A stretch of DNA of 47,226 bases from Cylindrotheca closterium (GCA_933822405.4 CAKOGP040000669.1:1-47226); one strand, 5' to 3'. Numbered from the stretch's first letter, positions 21,891 to 32,008 are shown. Notes: generated from the sequence alone by a model not told the origin. A program made the numbers and translations.

Positions 21891-23215
21891 AATATCTCTG
21901 AAAAGATATATGGACCGAGCGTTTCAACAATTAAGGGCAAACAAAAGCAACCAACACCAAAGATGGTGATTGATGATTGGATCGAAATGCCCAAGGAACT
22001 ACTGAAACACAATTCAAACCTGGATTTATGCATTGACATTATGTTCATCAACAATGTCGCGTTTTTTTGTCAGCATTGACAAAGCGATCAAATTCTGATT
22101 CAGTACTGAACTGAAAGATCGGTCGAAAGATGCAATTTACAAGTCGATTGACAAAATTTTACACATTTATAATCATGCGGAATTTCGAATCAAAACTATT
22201 TATTGCAACAATGAATTCAAACCGGTATTTGATGACGTGAAAGATAATTTGGATGTGACCATGAATTATGCCGCGCCAGGCGAACACGAACCAACTATTG
22301 AGCGCAGCAATCAAACAGTGAAAGGATTATTCCGAGCACACTATCATCGAATGGTGTTCAAGGCAATTCCCAAGGTTTTGACTATTGCGTTACTCAAGCA
22401 TGTGACAAAGGTTACTAACTTTTATCCTGCAAAGGAGGGAATTTCAAAATATTACAGTCCACACATGATTGTGAGACGAAAACCGGTAGATTTTTCAAAA
22501 GAATGTGTTGCTGAAATTGGATCCTTTGTACAAGGATATGGTCACACGACCAACAACAGTCAACGATCAAGAACGATTGATGGTATTTATCTTGGAGTAA
22601 ATGACAGCATACAAGCGGGACATATGTTACTTGATCTTAATACAAAAAAGACAGTAACGAGACCCTATGTAATGGTACTTCCGATCACCAAGCAAGTGAT
22701 CAAAATTGTGGAACAAATGGCACACGACGAGGGCGTTCGTGATTTGCATACTTATCATTGGAAGAATGGTGAAATCATATTGGATGGTGATTTGCTCGCA
22801 GGAGTGGACCCAGATGAACTGTGGGATGATACATATATTCCACGTGAAAATGAATACAAAGGAAGTGATGAGAATCTTTGTAATGAAAAGATTGATCAAG
22901 ATGAAATTGATGCTTTACTTGAAGAAGCGGAAGAATTTATTGAAAACTATGATGATGAGCACACCAAAAATGTTGAAGAACAGACAGAAAAACAGGAGTG
23001 TTGCAAGTATTTATGAACGATTGAGACGGAGAAATGATGATGATGAAAAATATCAGAATGATGAAGATTTAAATGAAAAGATTCAAGAAATTGAAGAAGA
23101 CATACAAAAAGACAAGGAAGATGTCAAATTGCTTAACAATGAAGAACAAATCGAGGAAACCCGTGAAACATATGAGGAAAATGACGATTTAATTGATCGA
23201 ATTAACAATACCTGA
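21884..23215 (+). pseudogene. Copia integrase and IN-RT linker
   Basis: Begins at the pre-integrase/integrase border (EKIYGPSVSTIKGK). The first catalytic aspartate lies in LDLCIDIMFINNVAFF. A T7 run at 22061-22067 coincides with a frameshift. The second catalytic position reads IYCNNEFKPVF, with AAC (Asn) at 22207-22209 where the copy at 5139 keeps Asp. The catalytic Glu is in EPTIERSNQTVKG (22300-22302). The C-terminal integrase region continues through GYGHTTNNSQRSRTIDGIYL. An acidic linker follows (to 23016, then another frame to 23215). Compared with the copy at 37885 the linker carries a large deletion near 23210. Catalysis would be lost through the Asp-to-Asn change alone. Confidence 0.85.
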
Positions 23216-24143
23216 ATCGAAGTGTAATTCGCTAAAGAACAGGAGTGCGACAAGAAAAAAGGAAAAAGTCAAGAAATTGAAAGGTTATTTGAATGAAATA
23301 ATTTCAATGAAGGAAAATTCAAGGAAAAGGATTGGAAGCAATTATGATCACATGTGTAATTGATGCATGTGAAGGACGAGACATGGTGTCTTTAGATATT
23401 CCAAATGCATTTATCCAGACTCAAATTCCAATGGATGCAAAATCAAGAGTGATGATGAAGATCACTGGTTTATTGGTCAACATGATGATACGACTGGAGC
23501 CAAGGTATCGTGATTACGTTGTAATTGAGAACGGAAAACAAGTGATTTACGTGAGAGTATTGCAAGCCATCTATGGGATGTTAGAGGCCTCTATGCTCTG
23601 GTACAAAAAGTTGAGAGGAGACATGGAGAAACATGGTTTTATTTTCAATCCATACAATGTATGTATTGCCAACAAGATTGTAAATGGCAAACAGCAAACT
23701 ATTTGATTTCATGTGGACGATCTATTATCAAGCCACATTGATCCAAAAGTGAATGATGATTTTTGTGAATGGATGAATCAAAAGTATGGTTCAATCAAAC
23801 CAGTCAAATCCAAGCGAGGAAAAATTCACGAATATTTGGGAATGACCCTAGATTTCAGTAAAAGGGGGAAAGTCTAAGTCCAAATGGATGACTATGTTAA
23901 TCAAAGGTTGAATGAATTTCCTGTGAAGTTCAAGGAAAATGAAGGGTGTAAGACACCAGCAAGTAACGATTTGTTATCAATCGGAAAAGGAGAAAAATTG
24001 GATGATGAGAAACGTGAAACTTTTCATACATTCATCGCCAAAGGATTATTTCTGAGTAAGACAGCGAGATTGGATATTGCTCCAACTATTTCAGTACTTT
24101 CTACAAGAGTACAGAAACCAAATGAAACTGATTGGAAGAAGCT
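23216..24143 (+). pseudogene. Copia reverse transcriptase, interrupted
   Basis: The N-terminal RT is missing: AAGGAAAAG of the linker is joined directly to GATTGGAAGCAATTATG, skipping sequence equivalent to about 38592-39144. The frame then gives SLDIPNAFIQTQIPMD and LQAIYGMLEASMLWYKKL. A TGA at 23704-23706 replaces the CGA of the intact copy immediately before FHVDDLLSSH. A TAA at 23875-23877 replaces AAA of the intact copy. The frame ends at DWKKLV, where an antisense Copia LTR starts at 24144. Nucleotide similarity to 39145-39960 is very high, so the two belong to one family. Confidence 0.88.
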
Positions 24144-24651
24144 TGTTAGAATAAAGCAAAATGTGCTCTATCGTGAGTGCCTTTAGCGCTCAGAACAAAC
24201 TCTCTGCAATCTAAATTTGTAATCGACTGTACAACACTTTCACAACTACAGTTATCTGTGTCTAGGTATACTTGGAGTGAAATTGTTCCTATTTGATTAA
24301 TATTTTTCTTGAATTGACGATTCAATCACAAAAGTAAGTTCAACGATTTTCCCTTGGAAATTTTCCCTTGGAAAATCCCTTGTTCACAGAACTTGATTTG
24401 ACCTCTACGACAATTCTGTGTTGGATGCAATACTTTGGGACATCTTGTATTATTCCCTACTGCATTGTACACAACATCAATATCTCACTTGTATAGGGTC
24501 ATTCCCTTTTTGTGTGGATGTAGATTGTCCGACAGACATGCGTCTGGCATACTTGCGTCAAATCCCGACATCACGATCAATACGTGTTGAAAACTTTGTA
24601 CTTGAATAGTTTCTTTTTGGAACGTAAAAATTCATATTTCATATCCCAACA
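24144..24651 (-). mobile_element. Copia LTR type E, copy 1 (508 bp)
   Basis: Read on the minus strand it begins TGTTGGGATATG at 24651 and ends GCTTTATTCTAACA at 24144. A polypurine tract GGCAGGAGTG lies immediately upstream (24661-24652), identifying it as the 3' LTR of a minus-strand Copia. A second copy with the same layout is at 46040-46546. It interrupts a plus-strand Copia RT; the far end of the insertion is lost, so no target duplication can be matched. Confidence 0.88.
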
Positions 24652-25101
24652 CACTCCTGCCATTGTGACAATCACCATTGGCAGCAATGGGACATGATCT
24701 CATTCACTGTTTATTTTTTTTTTGTATATTCATTTTTGAACATATACATACTTGTCTGACCTAGTCCTGTGGACCAAGAATCAGATCCCTGAACTTGCGA
24801 AACTTCTCACCTTGCAATGGCTTAGTCATGAAATCCGCAATCATATCGTCAGTTAGACAGTATTTGATCTTAACATTTCCTTTCTCAACTTGATCTGTGA
24901 TAAAGAAATAACGAATATTGATAGCTTGGCTTCTTTTGCCCGCGCTCTTGCGACAATTTTCTTCCTCCAAATCACTTCAAAACTGATTATAGAATAGGAG
25001 GCTCGATTGCAACATCCCATATATAGCACGTAGTACCCGCACATAGATTACCCGCTTTCTGTTCTCTAATACAACGTATTCGCGATACTCTGGGGCCATG
25101 T
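24652..25101 (-). pseudogene. Antisense Copia RT/RNase H remnant with PPT
   Basis: On the minus strand a short RT piece (about 25099-24985) gives EYREYVVLENRKRVIYVRVL and RAIYGMLQSSLL. It is fused by deletion to the end of RNase H: KSAGKRSQAINIRYFFITDQ, then DFMTKPLQGEKFRKFRDLIL and a stop at 24761. The final Copia tail and the polypurine tract at 24661-24652 follow in proper order before LTR E. The RT palm and most of RNase H are missing. Confidence 0.82.
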
Positions 25102-25653
25102 TGTTGGATATATTAGGATTTTCAAAGTACATATTTGGAGAAATGAGAAAAAGAGAATGCATGTGAACGATAGAGAAATGATGTCGACTGATACGACTAA
25201 AAATGAAGACTGATACGACTAAAAACATCGAGCGTGGCGAGTCAGAAAACGAATTATATTTCTATGGAAATCATCCTGTTGATGATGTAAGAAAGCAAGA
25301 CTCAAGCAAGAGCCAAAGTTGGATACTAATCAAAGTACCGACTACAGTGGAATGTGAACGGATAAACAGATTGAACTTGCAGCATGTCAGGCTGACGTAG
25401 AGAGAATTCTAAGAATTTCCACTGAGCTGGAGAAGAAAGAGTCAAAGTCAGAAGTTGACAGACTGTTCTCACTTTTTATAATATATTGCAAGCAACAAGT
25501 GAATTGGTTGATAAAGTAGGATCTTTGATTGATCTATATACTTCTATATACTGTAAATTCACATCCTTAGAAGGCAACAATACCTGGACAGCTAAATCGC
25601 AGTCAATTGAAACAGGTAGATTGCAGGCGGCACTGGATCGCTTACTTCTAACA
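25102..25653 (+). mobile_element. Copia LTR type A, complete (552 bp)
   Basis: Runs TGTTGGATATATTAGG to CTTACTTCTAACA and matches the LTR at 40560-41114 almost throughout. Left flank CATGT and right flank ACAAA do not form a duplication, and the two sides belong to unrelated elements (antisense Copia, sense Gypsy). It is therefore probably the product of recombination or a deletion, not a simple solo insertion. Confidence 0.88.
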
Positions 25654-26275
25654 ACAAATTCTTTACAAAACTTGATCTCACAATCATGTATTATTCTTTT
25701 GAGCTTGACAATGAAAGTAAAGAATTGTGCACAATTGTCACACAATACGGCAAATATCAGTATCAACGAATGGCAATGGGATTGAAACCCGCTCCTGATG
25801 TTGCTCAATACTACATTGAGAAAACATTGCATGGGTTAAAAGAGCAAGGTGTTGAAGTCTACATCAACAATGTTGGACTCTTTTCTAATTCTTATGAAGA
25901 ACACATGCAATTGATCAAGACAGTGGTCGACCGTCTACAGGAAGCTGGCTTCAAAATCAATCCTTTGCAGTGTGAATGGTGAGTTCAAGAAACTGATTTC
26001 TTGGGCCATTGGTTGACCCCTGAAGGTGTCAAGCCGTGGAAGAAAAAGGTAGACGCCATCCTAAAAATGGATGCACCTTGCAACAGTACTGAACTTCAAG
26101 CTTTCTTGGGCAATGTGACATACTATCGTCACATGTGGCCGCAACATTCTTACCTTTTGCAACCTTTAACAGCTCTCCCTGGCACCAGATCTTTTGTCTG
26201 GACCAACGAATGTGATACTATGAAGTCTTTGATGGCCAGCGATATTTTAATGCACTATCCAGATCACAACAAGCC
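25654..26275 (+). pseudogene. Gypsy reverse transcriptase, C-terminal half
   Basis: The frame from about 25690 reads MYYSFELD, CTIVTQYGKYQYQRMAMGLK, then VEVYINNVGLFSN at the site of the catalytic Y-x-D-D (here Y-I-N-N). It continues with HMQLIKTVVDRLQEAGFKIN, a TGA at 25980-25982, then TDFLGHWLTPEGVKPWKKKV, FLGNVTYYRHMWPQHSYLLQ and MHYPDHNKP. The N-terminal RT is cut by LTR A. The sequence stops inside the RNase H border at AACAAGCC, where element B inserts, and resumes at 27635. It differs from the Gypsy at 12541, so it is a second lineage. The Asn-Asn active site plus the stop make it inactive. Confidence 0.85.
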
Positions 26276-27634
26276 TGTTGGAATTGCTCTCTTGGAGACC
26301 ATTCATTGGAAACTCCTTGATCGAAGCAGTTTGACATGTCCAATCGGACAGACAGACAAATGTCCGTTTGGTCCGTTTATTTGGGGGATTCCTATGAGTC
26401 GGTGTTTACAGGGAATCCAAAAACATGGAATTGTGCGCTTGGACTATCAAACAGTCTGAGCGCATGAAAATCCCATACTGAATCCTGCAGGGAGTTGCGG
26501 GGAGTTTGCATCTGATGCGTGTGACGTGTCGTAACTTGTTATTTATTCCGAATCAAACCGCGCATGCCAAACGAAACAACACCAAACGGAGCGAAGGTTT
26601 CCAAACGAAACCAAACGACACGAAACCACACGTCTCGTGTTGTTTTGGAATAAAACCAAACAAAACGAAACCACGCGATTTCGTGTCGTTTGGTTTCGTT
26701 TCGTTTGGTTTCGTTTTGTTTGGTTTTGTGTCATTTGGTTTCGTGTCGTTTGGTTTCGTTTTGTTTGGTTTCGCTTTGTTTGGTTTTGTTTCGTTTGGCT
26801 TCGTTTTGTTTGGTGGTTTCGTTTCGTTTGGTTTCGATATATTCTAAAAAATTGTTCGTTTGGTTTCGATTGGTTCGATATATTGAAAAATCGTTCGCCT
26901 CGAAAAGGAAGGCGCAGAACCAACAACAAGCAATATCTTCGATTGTTTTATATATTGAAACCAAACAAACGATTTTTCAATATATCGAAACCAAAGCAAA
27001 CGAACAATTTTTTAGAATATATCGAAACCAAACGAAACGAAACCAAACAAAACGAAACCAAACGAAACAAAACCAAACGAAGCGAAACCAAACGAAACGA
27101 AACCAAACGACACGATCGTGTGGTTTCGTTTCGTTTCTTTTGGTTTTATTCCGAAACAACACGAGACGTGTGGTTTCGTGTCGTTTGGTTTCGTTTGGAA
27201 TCCTCCGCTCTGTTCGGTGTTGTTTCGTTTGGCATGCGCGGTTTGATTCGGAAAATAAATAACAAGTTACGACGCGTCACACGCATCAGATGCAAACTCC
27301 CCGCAACTCCCAGGAGTTCTGTACGTGGGTTTTGTACAGGCCTTTCAATACAGTAAAGGTTTGGGAAATTTGAGTTTTCGTCCAAGGCTTTTGCTTTGCC
27401 CATTCCATGTATATAGCAAGTCTTTTAGAATAGTTATTTCCTGTAGAGATGATTTTTTCCTATTAGACGGATCGGAGATCGCTATGGTCAGTGCCTCTGC
27501 ATGACGACTTGATGGGTCGCATGTTGGCACGGCTAGTTGGCAATGATGGCTTCATGGGCCACAAAGTTGTCAATCAGTTTGGACGACATCAAGCCTGTCG
27601 CTTGTCTGATGTCCACCAGAACTGAAATCCAACT
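26276..27634 (+). mobile_element. LTR-like element B, copy 2, with 5-bp target duplication
   Basis: Starts TGTTGGAATTGCTC and ends AAATCCAACT. The flanking pentamers AAGCC (26271-26275) and AAGCC (27635-27639) are identical, and removing the insert rejoins the Gypsy frame as NKP-FEL. Without the 822-bp foldback element inside it the unit is about 537 bp, as in copy 1 (3339-3869). It behaves like a solo LTR. Confidence 0.82.
26490..27311. mobile_element. Foldback element with 10-11 bp tandem repeats in both arms
   Basis: A near-perfect inverted repeat. The left terminus GGGAGTTGCGGGGAGTTTGC mirrors the right terminus GCAAACTCCCCGCAACTCCC. Homology continues inward, through CCAAACGAAACAACACC on the left and its complement on the right, to an unpaired centre of about 75 bp near 26895-26968. 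Much of each arm is tandem TTTGGTTTCG/TTTCGTTTTG repeats, which create meaningless FGFVSFGFV or RNETKRNQT peptides. It interrupts element B between CTGCA and AGGAGTTCTG. No clean target duplication was found. Confidence 0.88.
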
Positions 27635-28072
27635 AAGCCTTTTGAACTTTACGAACACTGACGCTTCTGACTATCAGATGGGCGCGGTAATCATGCAAGA
27701 CAAGAAGCCGGTTGCGTATTGATGCACAAAAGAAGTATTCTGTAGTGGAAAAAGAAATGTTGGCTATTGTGCATTGCTTGAAAGAGTTTTGATCTATGCT
27801 TTATAGTACGCAATTGACTATCTTTACTGACCACAGAAATCTCACTTTCCGCATGTTGAATACACAACGAGTTTTACGCTGGCAAATGTACATGGAAGAA
27901 TTTTTGCCTACGTTTACCTATTTACCAGGTAAAGACAACGTTTTGGCTGGCGTTTACCGCAAATGGAGAATTGTGTGAGGGGAAGAGTTCGCTTCCTACA
28001 GGTAAATGGATCGAATTTGACAAACTCAATGTCAAAATGGATCGTGACGATGAAATTTACAATAAAGACTGA
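27635..28072 (+). pseudogene. Gypsy RNase H and start of spacer
   Basis: Resumes the Gypsy frame broken by element B: TNTDASDYQMGAVIMQDKKP (RNase H first catalytic Asp), a small deletion after VAY, then KKYSVVEKEMLAIVHCLKEF (catalytic Glu), a TGA, LTIFTDHRNLTF (third Asp) and TYLPGKDNVLAGVYRKW where L-A-D-x-x-S-R is usual. A further frame gives SLPTGKWIEFDKLNV. The element ends abruptly at about 28072 without integrase or LTR. Confidence 0.85.
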
Positions 28073-28256
28073 CCCTTCTGTGAAGGTTGGGTTGGGTTAG
28101 TACTGTATGATATATGTGCCGCGAAAGAACACTCTTGAAAACAGTCTTCCTCTTCCTTCCTCCCCCCTAAACTATCTAGACGTGGAATCGTGGAATAAGT
28201 ATGATAAGATGAAAACAAAGCAAGGAGGCAGTGTATTTGCAGTTGAAAAATAAGTT

Positions 28257-29228
28257 CTATCCACAAACTTCTCCCTTGTTCACCTCACGAAGAAAAGACT
28301 CTGTAATTAGAGAGTACTCAACACAGAGATAACCTTGACATCCCCAGGCATTCCTTTCCTTGTGGAAGATTCGCATTCCAGCCTTATCGCCTGCTTCAAA
28401 AAACTTTGTCACTTGATCGAAATCAGTTTCATGCAGCTCTATTTGAATCTGGTTAATCTGAAGCTCTTTTTTGGCGATCAGATCAAATAGTAGTGGCATT
28501 GCTCTATACTCGCAGCCTTCACAATCAATCTTCAGAATATCAATTGTTCTTTTGGTGTGTCCCAGCTGGGCGATGATGGTTTGTAGACTCCTCGAAATAA
28601 AGCTGTGCTTTCCAACTTCGTGCTGCTCTCCATCCAATCCGATTCCCCAAGGATGAAAGACTGCGTACTCATGGCCTTTAAATTCTTCTTCTAGGGTAGG
28701 GTCAAATGTATGAGTCTCGCATCCCAAGAAGTGATGAACGGCCTTTTCGAATTCGATCTCGTTTTTACTTCCAACGGAATAAACCAAACAAGGGAGGCTC
28801 GGCTCAGCATCGAAATTTTGTTTCCTAGCATATTCCTTGTTTGCAATATTGTCGACTCCACAGATAAATTTTGGTCCATCTCCAAATGAGTTGAATCTTA
28901 TCGCAGATTTAGATCCAAAACGTTCTTCAGCAAAACAAGATGCTTCTGGTTCAAACGCATCAAAGACTGATATCTTCTGAGATGGATTTATTTCTGATAA
29001 CTTGGTTAAGTTCGTCCCGGGCAAGGCATCAATGCGAGCCTTCCGTCGTTGATTGAACCGCTCTTCCAGCTTATCAAGCCGCTCAGTACAACCTGTAGCG
29101 TCAAAATGATTGCTCCCGCCGTCATTTGAGGGAGGAAGAAATTTGAGTGTAGTCCAAAAGAAAGATGAAAAGCATACTAAGTAAACAATTTGCAAGCTTT
29201 TCCCGACATAGGTTCTGGCAACTTTCAT
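28257..29228 (-). CDS. METTL24/FkbM-like membrane-anchored methyltransferase
   Basis: An intact 323-residue frame, the only one in the window that looks like a functional host gene. The start is the ATG at 29228 (the open frame extends three codons further but without an ATG). A short basic N-terminus precedes one hydrophobic segment at residues 10-32, then a linker rich in basic and acidic residues, typical of a type II Golgi or ER membrane protein. The SAM-binding fold is suggested by CLVYSVGSKNEIEFE (147-161, motif I region), GCETHTFDPT (169-178, acidic end of strand 2), TIDILKIDCEGCE (228-240, post-I and the DxEG block of FkbM/METTL24 proteins) and QIQIELHE (260-267). The substrate is unknown. 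It lies between a Gypsy fragment and an RT-less LTR element; no intron is evident. Confidence 0.8.
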   Translation of the reverse strand: MKVARTYVGKSLQIVYLVCFSSFFWTTLKFLPPSNDGGSNHFDATGCTERLDKLEERFNQRRKARIDALPGTNLTKLSEINPSQKISVFDAFEPEASCFAEERFGSKSAIRFNSFGDGPKFICGVDNIANKEYARKQNFDAEPSLPCLVYSVGSKNEIEFEKAVHHFLGCETHTFDPTLEEEFKGHEYAVFHPWGIGLDGEQHEVGKHSFISRSLQTIIAQLGHTKRTIDILKIDCEGCEYRAMPLLFDLIAKKELQINQIQIELHETDFDQVTKFFEAGDKAGMRIFHKERNAWGCQGYLCVEYSLITESFLREVNKGEVCG

Positions 29229-29405
29229 TCGGTGCAAAATTCTTCAATCAGACTCGTATTGGTGACTGCGGGTTGTAAACGAAGGCTCTCTGATATAGTA
29301 GGGCACAAGGGACAGACTGAGGTCTTGGATCTTAAGCGAGTTGTGGTTGGAACAGTTTCTTCGAAGTACCAAAAAGGCACACCGAATGCTCCCTATCAGG
29401 AACAC

Positions 29406-29479
29406 CCGGGACGGCCGGGAAAATCAATATCTACTCCCAAGAATTGTATGCTAAATTTCTATTTCCCGGCCGTTCCCGG
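29406..29479. repeat. GC-rich inverted repeat upstream of the methyltransferase gene
   Basis: CCGGGACGGCCGGGAAA (29406-29422) pairs with TTTCCCGGCCGTTCCCGG (29462-29479) with a single mismatch and a loop of about 39 bases, in an otherwise AT-rich setting. It lies about 180-250 bp upstream of the methyltransferase start codon, so a regulatory or 5'-UTR role is possible but unproven; a decayed miniature element is equally possible. Confidence 0.7.
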
Positions 29480-29579
29480 CAGAATGAGACTTTCTGGTTG
29501 AGTAATTATACTTCCTAGTGAGAGCCTTTAAGAAAAAACACTTAATGGTTCTCAACGTGACGAACACATTCAATCATTT

Positions 29580-29989
29580 TGCCGTCCCACAAAAGGCTGA
29601 GGACTAACTTAGGCACAGTAGCGATTGAAAGATTGCTAGAGAGATATTATGAGCTTAATGGAGAACTACTTCCCTGGGCAGAACGCGATAGCCATACTGA
29701 CATCAGAAGAGAAGGTGTGTACTGGATACACACAACTTCCACTGCAGTCTTGATAAGAATGTATTCGTCAGGCTGTTGCCACCTCATGGCCACATCACTG
29801 CCGGCTCGTAGCATAGGTAATAGATGTACTAGACATTTGGCAAGATTGCTTTTGACAAGACTACTGTGGACATGCTGAGTAAGGGGGCGTTTGTAGAAGT
29901 ACTCATATCAGAGTAATCGATGTTCATTCGACTGATATGATTTGAGTAGTTGGACTAGCTGGACTAGTGGACTAATGTGAGCCACGACA
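29580..29989 (-). repeat. 3' LTR of the RT-less element
   Basis: Runs on the plus strand from TGCCGTCCCACAAAAGG to GTGAGCCACGACA (410 bp) and matches the right-hand LTR closely. Its outer end adjoins target duplication CATTT. If the LTR is defined to end at GGGAC(A/G) instead, three extra bases separate it from the duplication. Confidence 0.82.
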
Positions 29990-30252
29990 TTCTGCCACCC
30001 AAGGTTATCCTCTAGATTCCAGAGGACCCGACATGGGAGATAGAAGGGAACCTTGCAAGTAGGATGAAACCAATTCATCGTCGGTAAGGTTTGACTCATC
30101 GTAAGGAGACACGTTCAATTACATGAGGAGCAAGTCGAATGGTAAGGGTACCATTAGAGTGGACTCGTTCAATACGACATGGTCCATAGGCTCAAGGGTC
30201 CAGCTCGTTTGGCTTATAGCAAAGCTTTAGAACTTTCTGGCCGGGTTGATAA

Positions 30253-30712
30253 TCATAAGCAAATTGGCGACGATTGGCTCGTATCAATGAGCTGTTGTCG
30301 ATGTTGTTGAATGAGCTGAAGGTCAGCTTGCATTGGAAGGGTCATGTCACGGTGGAAGGCAAGTGATCTGGGCATAGTGGTTATAGTTCCGTGATAAGAG
30401 CAGCGGTGTGCATAGACTGCATTTGCAATGGCAGTGTCAACTAATTGTTCGGCATCATTGGTGTCAAAAGGGTGGTTCAGTGTAACCAATACTCTAAGAG
30501 AGTTGCCAATAGTTTGATGCATCCGTCCGCAAACTGCATTTGCTTGAGGATTCTTGGCAGAGATAGAACGAGGTTCAATTCCGTGTAGATTCAAATGATT
30601 TTGAAAGTCGAATCCCGTGAATTCGGTTCCTTGGTCATGGATGACGGTTGCAGGGCGCGGGTAACGGGCGAGCCAAGCGTTTTCAAACTGAAGCGTTTTC
30701 AAACTGAAGCGT
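30253..30712 (-). pseudogene. Integrase core and C-terminal region
   Basis: Reads TVIHDQGTEFTGFDFQNHL (second catalytic Asp), GIEPRSISAKNPQANAVCGR and MHQTIGNSLRVL. The catalytic Glu normally in N-A-x-x-E-R is Gly here. It is out of frame with the preceding integrase part because of a 16-bp tandem duplication, AAGCGTTTTCAAACTG at 30675-30690 and 30691-30706. The region 29990-30252 to its left holds only the trailing, non-coding 3' part of the element and the polypurine tract. Confidence 0.82.
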
Positions 30713-32008
30713 TACGTTCGCACACGTTTTGTCCTGAATGCGCACAATTTTGACCAAGTTGGTCACTAGGTCAATGATTGTCAAGGCTCTGAACTCGATC
30801 TCTTGTCGTGCCACCATGAGTGTCCAAGGACCGATGAGATCAACTGCAAGTTGTTGCCAGGGGATGAGTGGAGCTTCCTTGGGAGCAGTGTGGCTGTAGC
30901 CTCTACCGACAGCCTTGTGTTGTTGACCATTTAGATGTTGTTGTTGCTTGGCATTTAGATGTTGTTGTTGTTTGGCAACATGTTCCAAGGGAACTAAATC
31001 ATATTTGGATTCTGCAATATTAAAGGAATGAGATATCTGTTGCTCAATGTGTTCATTGAGACTTTCATCAGGGTCTGAGTGATAGCAATGGGTTGCCATC
31101 AATTGCGCCATCAACATGGATGTATCTTCGTTTGGATCAGTAGTTTGAGGACTGAGGCCAGATTCGGGCGGCTTATAAGGTACGTGTTTGTCCATCCATT
31201 TGATTGTTTTGGTAGATCCGCAACAATCGATTCCAAGGGGAAGTAAAATATTATTTCCAATAATCATATCGTACCTCGCGTCTGAATCAAAAACAATTGT
31301 TTCAAACGTGGATTCCACTTTTTGCGTGGGAGAAAATTCAGGGAAAACGATTCCCTCAATGTTTATGACTTGCGTGGTCAAAGATTGTTTGCCGCTTATC
31401 GTTCCAATTTTTTTCTTCACGGTTTTTCCATTGATTCCAGCGGGCAAAATTCTACGATGGATGTAAGATTCATCTGATCCAGGATCAAAGAACACACATG
31501 CAAGTTTGTTGACACAAGTTTTTTGCATCATCTTTATAACAGAAACAGATTCTGGTCGAAGCAATAAGTTTAATTCTTTACTAATGTCTACTTTCTCACT
31601 GATAGTCTCGGGGACTTCTGCACCGTTTTCGTAGGCGTCTTTTACGTTTGACATATATGATAACCTAAGATCGTCTAGAAAGTTTGAATCAACAATGTTG
31701 TTCAGGCTGTCAAAGCGACAGAAATCAATGTGGTGAGAGAAAGTTGGGACATAGTAAGATTCATTGTTCATGTAGAACGCACCATTCTTAATGGATGAGT
31801 CGGTCTCTTTAGAGGTGGTCAAATCATCATCCAGCTTATCTCCAGGGAGATTGATGATAGCAAAGCTGTTGGACTTCTTGTTGCTCATTCGGGCCTTGTA
31901 GTTGCTGATTGTGTGATTCTTATGACTGGGCTTGAGCGAGCAAATTTCGGTCAGCTTGGCTGTCTTTGCAAGTTCCGCCGCGCGCTTGTGGTACTCGTCT
32001 TTGTCCAT
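30683..32008 (-). pseudogene. Protease joined to integrase N-terminal half (441 aa frame)
   Basis: A long open frame. The first 150 residues are the gag tail. The protease region then shows LACVFFDPGSDESYIHRRIL (D-P-G-S where D-S/T-G is usual) and RYDMIIGNNILLPLGID. About 80 residues later the frame passes into the integrase segment, EAPLIPWQQLAVDLIGPWTL (first catalytic Asp) and LTIIDLVTNLVKIVRI, with two tandem AKQQQHLN copies at the joint. RT and RNase H, which should lie between, are absent although the frame remains open. The open PR-IN fusion may be chance or a younger in-frame deletion. It ends at TLQFENASV because of the 16-bp duplication. Confidence 0.8.

Noticed and set aside
25097..25658. 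Target duplication around LTR A at 25102
   Set aside because: The flanks CATGT and ACAAA differ and belong to different elements.
26506..27356. Long open frames on both strands (FGFVSFGFV and RNETKRNQT repeats)
   Set aside because: They arise from 10-11 bp tandem repeats in the foldback arms and occur in several frames at once; no domain is present.
28083..28104. Telomere-like GGGTTGGGTTAG
   Set aside because: Only two imperfect units; likewise a lone TTAGGG at 36803. Not an interstitial telomere.
28257..29237. Three-codon longer start of the methyltransferase
   Set aside because: The upstream in-frame codon is TTG; the first ATG is at 29228.
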